Assembly: GCA_025526915.1 (NCBI GenBank)
Contig: JAHLKH010000075.1
Location: 1-64,000, forward strand
Length of the DNA: 64,000 nucleotides
Direction: 5' to 3'
From: Entophlyctis helioformis
Taxonomy: Eukaryota > Chytridiomycota > Chytridiomycetes > Chytridiales > Chytriomycetaceae
Part shown: positions 1 to 9,654 of the stretch, one piece after another
Numbering within the stretch: the first letter of the stretch is position 1
Layout of the letters: every line of letters starts with the position of its first letter
The notes under the pieces: model-generated
Seen by the model: only the letters and a program-made list of their open reading frames with translations
The model's database searches: none
What the model was told of the DNA's origin: nothing
Position numbers and translations under genes: made by a program

Positions 1-448
1 GCAGCCAAGGCAGCGCTGCACGAGCGCAGCCAGGTCTGCAGCGACGGGTCTGTGTGCGGCACGGGCAGGAAGAAGGACACGGGGCGGGCGGCCTTGGCGG
101 TGAGCGCAGGCGGCAGGCCGATGGACGGCAGGCAGCCGTCGGACAGCTCGAGCGTCAGGTGGTTGCTGCTGCTGCTGCTGTTGTGCTTGTGGCGGTCGTC
201 GTGGCGGTCGCTGTGCTCGTGGCCTTCAACGCCTTCAAGGTCGTCTTGGCCGTCTTGGTCGCCGAGGTGCAGCAGCCGCCGTGGCCGGCCGCATACGAGG
301 GCAGGCGGGCCAGCGCAGCGTCAAGCAGGCGCTGGATGGCCGGGCACGGCTGGCCGGCGTCGCTGGCTGTGGTTGTGGCTGCGTCGACGCCCGGCAGCCT
401 GCTGCTGCTCTGGCTGTTGCCACTCTGGCTGCTGCTGCTCACGCTCAT
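1..448 (-). CDS. Partial unknown gene running off the left edge
   Basis: The minus strand reads from an ATG at 446-448 into a Ser/Gln-rich leader, then a segment containing CPAIQRLLDAALARLPSYAA. Around 262-284, in a GGCGGC run, coding character moves to another frame. That frame reads LLHLGDQDG, an Asp/Glu/His-rich low-complexity stretch, then SNHLTLELSDGCLPSIGLPP, and stays open to base 1 (ending near TDPSLQTWLRSC). The shift looks like a one-base indel, as in several neighbouring genes, but an unseen intron is possible. It lies head-to-head with the TMEM41-type gene, 162 bp away. I do not recognise the family and no domain is visible. Confidence 0.35.
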
Positions 449-610
449 GCGGGATCACGGCGTCGCTGCGAGGCGTGGATTGGGCCTTTGCGCGCAACTT
501 CGACAACGACAACCACAACGACAAGTACGACAAGTACGACAACCACAACCGCCACGACATACAACGACTACAACCAACAGCCAACGAGCAGCCAGACAGC
601 CACAGCAGCC

Positions 611-1964
611 ATGTCGCTTCCCCTGCCGGCCACCGCGGTGAGTGGTGCACACTCGCTCTTACACTCGCTCTTGCACTCGCTCTTGCACTCGCATCGCACT
701 TACACATGCTCGGTGCACATCCATGCCTGCTGTTGGTCCATGCATGCCACCACCACCACCACCACCAAACCATACACGACCACACACGCACCGCCATGCA
801 ACCAGCCGCTGCCCTCCTCGTCGTCGCTGTCGGCGTCGTCGGCCGCCAGCAGCCGCCTTCAACTGACCCTGACCTCGGCGCAGGTCGCCGCCCGCATCGC
901 TCAGATGCTCGCCATCGCCTCGGTCGCCATGCTTGCCATCTGGCGTCTGGCCGCCACGCTGCCCGCGTCCAAAACGCCCCCTCGCCATCCCGCACGACCT
1001 GCAGGGCGTCAAGACGCTCATCGTCACCTTGTGCGTGGCGTGGCTTGATCGTCGGTCCTTCCAGCTCGTCGTGTCTTGTCCAAGCTGACCCGATCCCGTG
1101 CCGTGGCCCCAGGAAAGCATACTCGTCGACCCACTTCACCCACATCTTTGTCCTGTTCGTCGCCGTGTTTTCTCTTCAAGCAGGCCTTTGGGCATCCCCG
1201 GCTCGGCGCTCCTTGTAAGCCCCCGCTTGCTTGCCTGCTTGCCTGCCTGCATCCACACTCGTGATGCCCCCGCCTAACTCGCCCTGCTCATCACACACCT
1301 GCCCCCCACCCGCCTCGCATCGACAGAATATCCTCGCCGGGCGCGCTCTTACGGCTACAGCGCCGTGGCCGCTCACGTCGCTCCTCGCCGCCACCGGCTC
1401 GACCATTGGCTACTTTCTGTCGCTGCACGTCATCGGGCCCGTCGTCTTTGGCGGCCTCATCTCGCGCTCCAAAGTCATCAGCTGGCGCGTCACCGTCGAG
1501 GAGCACCGCGAGAATCTCATCGTGTATCTCATCTCGCTGCGCACGCTGCCGCTCGTGCCCGGCTGGTTCGTCAATCTCGCGTCGGCCGTTTGTCGGCATC
1601 CCTCCCGTCCCCTTTTTCATCTCGACGCTTATTGGTACGTGTCCGTCTCCTCTCCTCGTCTCTCTCATCTCGATCTGCATCTCCCGCTGACGCTGACGCT
1701 TCTCTGGCTGGCTGTGCACTCCTAGGATTGACGCCGTTCAACTTTATCTGCATCCAGGCGGCCACCACGCTCTCGACGCTCAACTCCATGTCAGAGATCC
1801 TCAACGTCTGGGTCGTGCTGCAGCTCGTCTGCATCACCGCCGTCATCGCCCTGCCGGTCATGTTCAAGAAACGGCTGGCTGCCCTCCTGCGCCAGGTGAC
1901 AGACAGCAAGTCCTCTGGCGCAATACGCGCTTCTCAAGACCGTGTTGCGTTGCTTAATGTATAA
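611..1964 (+). CDS. TMEM41/TVP38-type (VTT domain) membrane protein, frame-disrupted
   Basis: VTT-domain proteins such as TMEM41B and yeast Tvp38 are polytopic ER/Golgi membrane proteins linked to phospholipid scrambling and autophagy. Proposed exons are 611-637, 884-1030, 1113-1214, 1327-1634 and 1726-1964. Conserved pieces in order are IPHDLQGVKTLIVTL, HIFVLFVAVFSLQ, a GIPGSALL / NILAG core, the LYGY element, ATGSTIGYFLS, VEEHRENLIVYLISLR, PGWFVNL, VGIPPVPFFISTLIG and FNFICIQAATTL. These pieces do not share one frame. Extra bases are needed out at a C5 run (977-981), GG (1183), GGG (1190), GGG (1339), TT (1349), GG (1367) and TTT (1589-1591). Three of these restore frame between them, so a long open frame survives across exon 4. 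Either this is a decaying copy or the sequence is poor here. Family identity is firm; integrity is not. Confidence 0.75.
647..692. repeat. 12-bp tandem repeat in intron 1 of the TMEM41-type gene
   Basis: Near-identical copies of a 12-base unit (CACTCGCTCTTG and variants) lie inside the first intron, just after its GTGAGT donor. Confidence 0.7.
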
Positions 1965-2114
1965 TATTGCGGCCGTGTTGTGGTGTGGTGGTATTGTGAC
2001 CAAAGAAAGAAAAAGGCATTCTTGAGCCGTGGCTGTTGGTCGTGATGGTGGTTGTTGGTATTGCCAAGACGCGAGTATAAGGTTGGACGCGTGGGAACGG
2101 CCCTGCCAGCGCAG

Positions 2115-4945
2115 CTAGAACCTCTGCAGAACAGCGTGCGTGCGCCACATGCGGTCGAGGACAGCAATGCCGGCCGCAGAGATCTTGTTGCTCGAGTACA
2201 CAGCCACCGCCTCGAGGTCGCGCACGTCTTCGTCGAGCCGCGGCCGGTCGACGAGCGACAGCGGGAGGACGCTCACGACCTGACGCAGATCGTAAATCTC
2301 CGAGAGCAGCAGCCCGAAAAGACGGACAGCTCCGCCGCGTCCGAGTAGCCCAGATCCATGCGGTTGAGGATACGCTCAATGTCCCTGCCAGACAGACAGT
2401 CAGTCAGTGTCTCGTGCACCATTCCCACGGCCAGCCCATGCCAACATACCGCAGACGCTTGCGCATGGATCCAATGGTTTGGGCGTACGAGGCCCGGCGC
2501 GGAGCCCACAGACGGGCCATGTAGCCGCCGCCGACATACGCGACCGCCAGCGTGGGCATGACGGCCAGAAACGCAAAGTTGAGCTCATTGGAGCGCAGCA
2601 GCTTGTCGAGCGCCGACATGGCGAGCTCGCCGTCGACCTTGGCCTTTTGGATCTGGATGAGGAGGGAGCGGATGAGGTCGCCCGACACGGCGCTCGCGAG
2701 CGGCGTCTTGATGTCGGCCTCGTAGCGTTGGAGGACGACCGTGAGGTCGCCCTGCCGCACGCTGGACGCGATGTCGGCGAGCGCGGATGCGGACGTGGTG
2801 CCATGGTCGCGCGCGAAATCCGTCACCATGCGCTCGAGCGAGCCGAGATCGGACGCCAGGCTCTCGGTGCCCAGCAGTGCAAGCCGGGTCTCGTCGTGGC
2901 GGATGGTCTGCAGCACGTTGTGGAGCGGGCGGAGCACCCAGTTGGTGGCGAACCCGGTCAGCGTTTCGAGCACCTGCTGCGACGTGGACTGGAGGAGTGC
3001 CGTGGCTTGGCTGACGGACGAGTAGCGCGCCGCGATACTGATAGAGGCCATGGTCACGAGGGTTGGGAACCAGGCACGGAGGAGGAGCGATGGCCGGCCG
3101 TAGAGCGACACGACTGTCTGCGACTGGCGGCTGACGGTCTCGAGCGAGTGGGCCAGATCATTGACCTTGACGTACAGCGCTCCAACAGGCAGGGCATGCG
3201 ACACGGTCTGCGGCTCTGCATGATGTGCACGCGTGGCAGTCAGTCAGTCCGTCAGTCCGTCAGCATATGCCCAAGAGCGACTTGCAATGCAACTGGCAGC
3301 GTGGCTCACCAATCGCAAGCAGCTGGCCCTCCTCGGCAGTGGGAAGATCGCGTGCAAGGCCAGAGAGCGACGCCACGACAGCGCCGATCGAGGCAATCTC
3401 TGCAGCCACATGCGACCGCAGCAGATCACGCACTTCGCTGACAAGAGCACTCGATGCACTGCTGCTGCTGCCGCCATCGCTAACCCCAAGTGCAGACGAC
3501 TGCATGCCGGCCGAGTCATGGACGTTGGCCGACGAGTGTCCGTGTTTGGCAGCAGCAGCAGCAGTTTGACGCGGCTTGGGCTTGAACAGACGCGCCAGTT
3601 TGCGAGATGCTTCCTTGATGTTGGCCAGCCCCGATCCACCCAACGCAGCGGCCTGCGATCCCTGCGACGGAGTCGACTGAGCCGATCGGTGTGCAGCAGC
3701 AACAGCAAGAGGAGAGATGGGATCGAGCGTAGCTGCCGAAGCGGGTGCGGCGGCCGAGGCATTCGGTGCATTGTCACGGAGCGCCTGCACGGGCTGAAAG
3801 ACCGACTCTGCATTGCTGCGCGCAAGCAGACCCAGACACTGTGCCTGCCACAGCCGAGCCTGCACAAGGCGTTCGCGCTTGCAGGCCATTTCCGCGCGCA
3901 TCACGTCGAGCCACGACCTTGGACGCAGCCGAAGCGCCAGTCCCAGTCCAAGGTGAGCCAGCGATCCCTGATGGTGCATCTGCTGCTGGCTGACCGAAAC
4001 GCCAGCGCCGTCGAGCGCCTCGCTGCTGGCGGACCGCGACGGGGCGAGGCGGGGAACCAGGCCGGTCCATCCAAAGAGAGCCGCCAGGACCGCCCAGACG
4101 CCGCGTGCAAGCCGCACGGGGAGGGTCTGGATCAAGTACAGGAGCGACGACGGACGCGACGCCTGGACGCGCTCCCAGTAGGCGATCTCGCGCGCCAGCG
4201 GGGGCACGTCGTCGAGCAGCTCCTGGATCGCGAGAGCGCGAATGGCGGCCAGCGACTTGGCCAGGAGCACCAGGTGGGCGAGTTCGTGGTCGACGGCCTG
4301 CGTGGCCGCCGCGTGGTGGGCGGCACTGGATCCGCTGGGCGTGTCGGTGCCACTGCTGGAACTGCTGCTGCTGCTCATGAAGCCGGTGTCGAGGGTGGCC
4401 GCCAGCCGATCGTCGCCGGCAGCCTGATGCTCTGCGGCGCTCAGCCGGGCAGCCGACTTTCTGCGGTGTTTCTTGGACGCAGCCTTGGAGAGCTTCGAGG
4501 CGGTTGGTGTTGTGGTTGTGGTTGCGGAGGAAGGCGCTGTGCCGTGCGAGGCGGAAGCGGTGGACGAGCGGCTGCGGTTGAGCTGGACGGGCGATGCGCT
4601 GGCCAGCAGCCGCAGAAGCCGGGCGATGCCGGGCGTGACGGCGAGCGAGCGGCGCTGGGCAGGCGGCAGGGCCAGACTGGCAAAGACGGGCGAGTGGATG
4701 GCATCCCAGAGCGACTGCACCTGTGCCTGGCGCTCGCTCGAAGCAGAAGGAGCCGTCGTCGTTGTAGTTGTAGAAGCTGAAGCAGCAGCGCGCGGGCGAG
4801 AGGGCGAGAACAGGATCGACAGGGCCTGCGAGTCGGGGGCGGACGGCGAGATGTGGAAGGCGGCGTCGATGCAGGCCAGCGACGACCGCAGCTGGTCGGC
4901 GGCAAAGCCTGCGCCGGCGACGGGGCTGCCCAGCGGTGCGGCCAT
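2115..4945 (-). CDS. NCA2: NCA2-like mitochondrial protein
   Basis: NCA2 is a mitochondrial membrane protein which in yeast helps regulate expression of the mitochondrial ATP synthase genes ATP6 and ATP8. Exons are 4945-3310, 3215-2450 and 2384-2115 (about 890 aa). The first 500 residues are Ser/Thr/Ala-rich. The conserved core spans roughly residues 560-880, with LYGRPSLLLRAW, NWVLRPLHNVLQTIRHDE, LERMVTDFARD, QGDLTVVLQRYE, SAVSGDLIRSLLIQIQK and IERILNRMD. Hydrophobic segments lie near residues 285-305 and 756-777. In the last exon the frame slips by one base near 2313-2320 (minus-strand TTTTCGGG): ELSVFS is followed, one base out, by GLLLSEIYDLRQ. Adding one base makes the summed exon length divisible by three. 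The start at 4945 follows an AAC-repeat leader. Confidence 0.85.
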
Positions 4946-4953
4946 GGCGCGTC

Positions 4954-4954
<1 letters not shown>

Positions 4955-4992
<38 letters not shown>
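4955..4992. repeat. (TTG)n microsatellite in the NCA2 leader
   Basis: About 13 uninterrupted TTG units (AAC on the NCA2 strand) begin about 10 bases upstream of the NCA2 start codon. They fill part of the roughly 110 bp divergent promoter shared with p23. Confidence 0.9.
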
Positions 4993-5056
4993 AAAGCGTT
5001 CAAGGCCGTGCGTGTGCACAGCGCCGACTTTGCCTGCAAACCATCGAAGATCAATG

Positions 5057-6141
5057 ATGTCGTGCGTGCTGTTGCTGGCTGGACGTGGCTGGACGTTGTT
5101 GGACGTGCGAGGGGCTGACACACACCTTACTGACATACACGCACACGGGCATACACGCACACTGGCACACACACGCCAAGCAGCACTACCGCCGTGCGAG
5201 CCCCCCAGGTGCTGTGGGCCCAGGACCGCAAGTTTGTGTTTGTCACGGTCAACCTGCCCGACGTCAAGGCCCCCAAGCTCACCAAGACCGCCGATGCGCT
5301 GGCCTTTGAGGGCTCGGCCGACAGCCAGGCCTACGGCTTCAGCCTCGAGCTGTTTGACAAGGTCAAGCCAGAGGTGCGTCTGCCCAAGTCTGCCCATGTC
5401 TGTGTGTCTATGTCTGTATCTGCCTACGTCTGCCTGCGTGGCCTTGCACGGCGACGACATCAGCAAGTCCGCCGTGGAAGCTTGCAGAACATCCTGGCAG
5501 ACCAGCCTGGCAGGGCATCCTGGCACCGATCTGCTGATCTGCCGCCTTGCCCACTCATATACACAACAACCACTGACACACATGCACATGCACATGCACA
5601 CACACACTCACACACACCCCTAGTCGTGGCACGAGACCATCACCAACCGCTCCATTGCCCTCGTGGCCGAAAAGGCAGACACAAACACCCGCTTCTGGCC
5701 GCGCATCACAAAGGCCAACGCCAAGCTCAACTGGCTCAAGACGGACTTTTCCAAGTTTGTCGAGGACACGTTCGACGATCCCGAGCCCGAGGAGCCCGAG
5801 ATGGACATGGGCGCCTTGGCCGGCATGGGCGGCATGGGCGGCATGCCTGGTATGGGCGGCATGGGTGGCATGGGCGGCATGGGCGGTCTCAACGAGGAGA
5901 TGCTCAAGATGCTCGGCCAGCAGGGCGGCAACGGCATGCCTGTAAGTCACGGTGCACTCGCCCGATCCCTCTCTCTGATTCACTGATCCTGATCCACTGA
6001 CGCTGGCACTGGCACTGGCACGATGCACAGAACTTTGACGACTCGGACGATGAGGACCTCCCCGACGAGGAGCCGCTGCCCGAGGTGCAGATGGCCACGA
6101 CCGACGACGACGAGGCCGACGCGGACAAGAAGGGCAACTGA
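5057..6141 (+). CDS. SBA1: p23/SBA1 family Hsp90 co-chaperone
   Basis: p23 binds ATP-bound, closed Hsp90 dimers and slows client release in the cytosol. Proposed exons are 5057-5061 (ATG plus two bases), 5184-5373, 5624-5941 and 6031-6141, giving about 207 aa. The five-base first exon is inferred: its GTGCGT donor joins the acceptor at 5181-5183 to give M-STTAVRAPQVLWAQ. The CS domain is clear: VLWAQDRKFVFVTV near the N terminus, LELFDKVKPE, then SWHETI and the p23 signature WPRITKANAKLNWLKTDFSK. The tail is a Gly/Met repeat (GGM units) followed by an acidic end (DDSDDEDLPDEE), as in fungal and plant p23. It is divergent from NCA2. Confidence 0.9.
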
Positions 6142-6393
6142 GTTGCTGGTCAACTGCCTCTCGCCCAGCCTGGCATGCCACGCCCTCTCCCGCCCGCACT
6201 GCCCTCACTGCCCGCCCTCACTCTCTGCATCCATGAAAATGCCCGAATGAACGTGTTGCATAGTTGGTCGTCGCCTTGTCTTGTTGTCTTCTCATTGTCT
6301 TCTCATTGTCTTGTTGTTGTTGGCGCGGCTTGTCGGCCTCGGCTCGACGACTCGCTCAGCGGGTTCGACGCGATCTCTTACACATCGGCCCGA

Positions 6394-9300
6394 ATGACGT
6401 CGTTTGTCAAGTTCACGCCGCTGTCCGGCGCACACGACGAGTCGCCGCTGTGCTACCTGCTCGAGATTGACGAGGCCAAGCTGCTGCTGGACTGCGGCTG
6501 GAGCGAGTCGCTGGACGTGGGCCAGCTGGCGGCCCTGGCCAAGTGCGTCGAGCGTGCATGGCTGCGTGCATGTCAACCAACGTTCAACGTCGACTGACTG
6601 CGCTGCATCAGAGTCGCTCGGCAGGTGGATGCGGTGCTGCTGTCGCATGCCGACATGGACCACATGGGCGCCCTGCCGTACGCCGCCGTCCACCTCGGCC
6701 TGGCCTGCCCCGTCTACGCCACGACGCCGGTCCACGACATGGGCCTGACCTTTCTGCAGGATCTGGTGCAGGCCCGGCTGGACCAGGAAGACTTTGGCCT
6801 GTTCTCGCTGGCCGACGTCGAGACCGCCTTTCGCTCCGTGACCAACCTGCGCTACTCGCAGCCGCTCGGCCTCGCTGGTGGGGGCATCGCCGCTCGTTCT
6901 CTTTCGCTTGGATATGTGTGCATGTTGGTGGCCGTTGACGCTCACGCTCCGCGCTGGCAGGCAAGTGCCAGGGCATCACCATCACGGCCTTTAACGGCGG
7001 CCACACCCTTGGAGGCACCATCTGGAAGATCAAGAAGGACTCGGAGGAGATTGTGTATGCGGTCGACTACAACCACCGCAAGGAGCGGTAAGCAATGCGC
7101 GTCTGGCTGCTCTCAACGTGGCTGTCTGGCTGCCGTGATCTGAGCGTGGCTTGCGACAGGCACTTGAACGGCGCCGTGCTCGGAAGGCCAGACTCGACGC
7201 TCTCACGGCCGTCGCTGCTCATCACGGATGCCCTCAACATCCTCGAGCCTGACCCGTTGCCTCGCCAGAAGCGTGACGTGGCCTTGATAGGTGCGGTGGG
7301 CTGCTATTGGACATGTGGGGCTCTGCTGCGCCATGTCCCCCTTCTCTCACTCACACTCACACGTGCACGGCTGGCGGGCTGACTGCCCAACTGGCTCCCG
7401 CCCCATGCAGACTCGATCACGGGTGTTCTCAAGAACCAGGGCAACGTGCTCATTCCAACAGACAGCAGCACGCGTGTTCTGGAGCTGCTGTACATGCTGG
7501 ACCAGCACTGGTCATACAGCCGTCTGGGATCCCATCTGGTGTTCCTGACGCACCGGGCCCAGAACACAATCAACCTGGCCAAGAGCATGACCGAGTGGAT
7601 GGGCCAAGTCATTTCGCAGGCGATGGGAGCCCGCGAACATGCGTTCGAGTTCAAGAGCGTGCGCATTGCGCAGTCGCTCAAGGATCTCGAGAGCCTCGCG
7701 GGTCCCAAGGTGGTGATGACGTCGTTTCCCGGCATGACGATGGGACACGCGCACGAGCTGCTGAACGCGTGGGGATCCGATGCGCGCAACATGGTGATTC
7801 TGCCCGACCGTGCACAGCCCGGCACGTGGTCGCGCATGCTCTATGACGAATGGGTCGCTCTCGCTGCGGACACGTCTGGCGCTGCTGGCGCTGCTGGCCA
7901 GGGCGTGCGTGCACCCATCCAGCTGCAACGCGACATTGCATTCCGAGTACGTGGCACGCCTGTATCCGCCAATCGCATGCCGCTCGACTAACACCAGCGC
8001 GGGGGAATGTGCGGCGTGGGGCAGCTGAAACGCAGGGTCCCGCTAGAAGGCGCCGAGCTGGAAGAGTACATGGAAGAGAAGCGCAAGCGTGACGCCGAGC
8101 TCGAGGCACAGCAGCGTCAACGGGCCGCCGATGCCGACCAAGACAGCGACATGAGCGATGTGGATGATGATGACCCGACGGCACACATCCACATGCCGTA
8201 CGACGTGTACGTCAAGGACGCGGGCCGGTCCAGCGGGTTCTTTAAGCAGTCGCAGGCACACCGCATGTATCCAGTGTACGAAGCACGGTACCGTGTGGAC
8301 GACTATGGCGAGGTTGTGGACGCGGCAGTCTTTTCCAAGCTTGAGGCGCAGCATGTGCCCGACGACATGGCTGTACGTGGCGGTTGCGGCATGACTTGAG
8401 GATTTTGGGGATCTGCGGTCTGGTGGTGGCCATGACTCTGGCGACAGACATGACAGACGGCTGACGTGGATGCGGTGTTGTGTTGCGGGGAGCAGCCGAT
8501 GCAGGCACTGGCGAGCGTCAAGGCAGAGGACGATGCGGCCAAGGCTGCGGCTCTCGCTTCGGCGGCTGCTGCGGCTGCTGCTGCTGAGGCAGCAGCCAAG
8601 GACGACGAGCCGTCCAAGTACATTGAGGAGGACGCGACGCTTGTGCTGCGGTGTGGGTTCCAGTACATTGACTTTGAGGGGCGATCCGACGGACGGTCGA
8701 TGAAGAACATTGTGGCGCAAGTCGCGCCACGTAAGCTGGTAAGCCACATGCCGATGTGTTGCATCGCGGTGTGGTGTGCACCATGCCGTGCCTGGACTGA
8801 CGCCAGTGTGTGTGTGTTGGGGGGCGTGTCTTGACCAGCTTCTGGTGCATGGCGTTGCCAAGGCGTGCCAAGAGTTTGCCGAGCATTGTATCAAGACGAG
8901 CGTCACGGCTGAGGGCGACGTGTTCTGCCCTGGCGTCAACGACTGCATCAACGTGTCGTCGGCACGCAACCTGTACCAGGTGGTGCTGACCGACCCGCTA
9001 GTGAATGCGCTTCAGATGGCCAAGGTATGCCGCACGCTGCGTATTCATGAGTGGATCAGTGGGGATGCCCGAATGCCGCACACGACTAACGATCGGGCGG
9101 ACACGCCGGGCAGCTCAATGACTACCAGCTGGGGTACGTGTCAGGGGTGATCAAGACACAGGCGTCATCAACGGGCGCCACGCGAGCACTGCTGGACGTG
9201 CTGCCCCTGGAGCGACGGCGCGCGCGGCGGCCGGCAGTGGTGGGCGAGCTCAAGCTGACCGAGGTGCGGCAGCTGCTGCAGGGGCACGGGTTCAGCACGC

Positions 9301-9513
9301 GGTTTGCGCCGGGCGGTGTGCTGGTGGTCAATGAGAGCGTGGTGATCCGCAGGGCGGCGAGCCGGCTGGGCACGGGGTCGGGCGCTGGGGCAGGTGCAGG
9401 GGCAGGGGCAGGGCGGCAGGGCAGGCATGGGATCGGCAACGCTCGAGGGCCCGCTCACGCGCGACTACTACCGCGTGCGGTCGCTGCTGTACGCGGCGCA
9501 GGTCATTGTGTGA
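6394..9513 (+). CDS. CFT2: Cleavage and polyadenylation factor subunit CPSF2/CFT2 (CPSF100)
   Basis: CPSF100/Cft2 is the non-catalytic metallo-beta-lactamase/beta-CASP partner of the 3'-end endonuclease CPSF73. Nine exons: 6394-6542, 6612-6877, 6961-7087, 7160-7290, 7411-7946, about 7998-8372 (an in-frame alternative acceptor lies near 8024), 8505-8738, 8839-9024 and 9114-9513. Diagnostic segments are [15 protein letters not shown] at the N terminus, [54 protein letters not shown], then the beta-CASP part ([13 protein letters not shown]), [24 protein letters not shown] and a C-terminal [15 protein letters not shown]. The final exon changes frame in a G-rich stretch (9400-9430). Either one extra base or a 31-nt intron there restores it, giving 790-800 aa. 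An AATAAA lies 33 bases past the stop. Confidence 0.9.
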
Positions 9514-9545
9514 CGCCCGTGACGCTCGTGACGCTCGTGACGCGC

Positions 9546-9551
9546 AATAAA
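9546..9551 (+). terminator. Poly(A) signal of CPSF2
   Basis: AATAAA lies 33 bases after the CPSF2 stop codon and about 100 bases before the next start codon. Confidence 0.6.
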
Positions 9552-9654
9552 AGGCCCGCGCCTGCGTTCGCACCGTTCCTTTCTTGCCATCATCCAACAA
9601 CAACAACAACCAGCCCACCACAACCAACCACTACCCACTACCCACCATCCAGCC

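Noticed and set aside
321..1145. 274-codon minus-strand frame opposite the TMEM41-type gene
   Set aside because: His/Arg/Trp-rich translation produced by repeats on the other strand; the conserved VTT sequence is on the plus strand.
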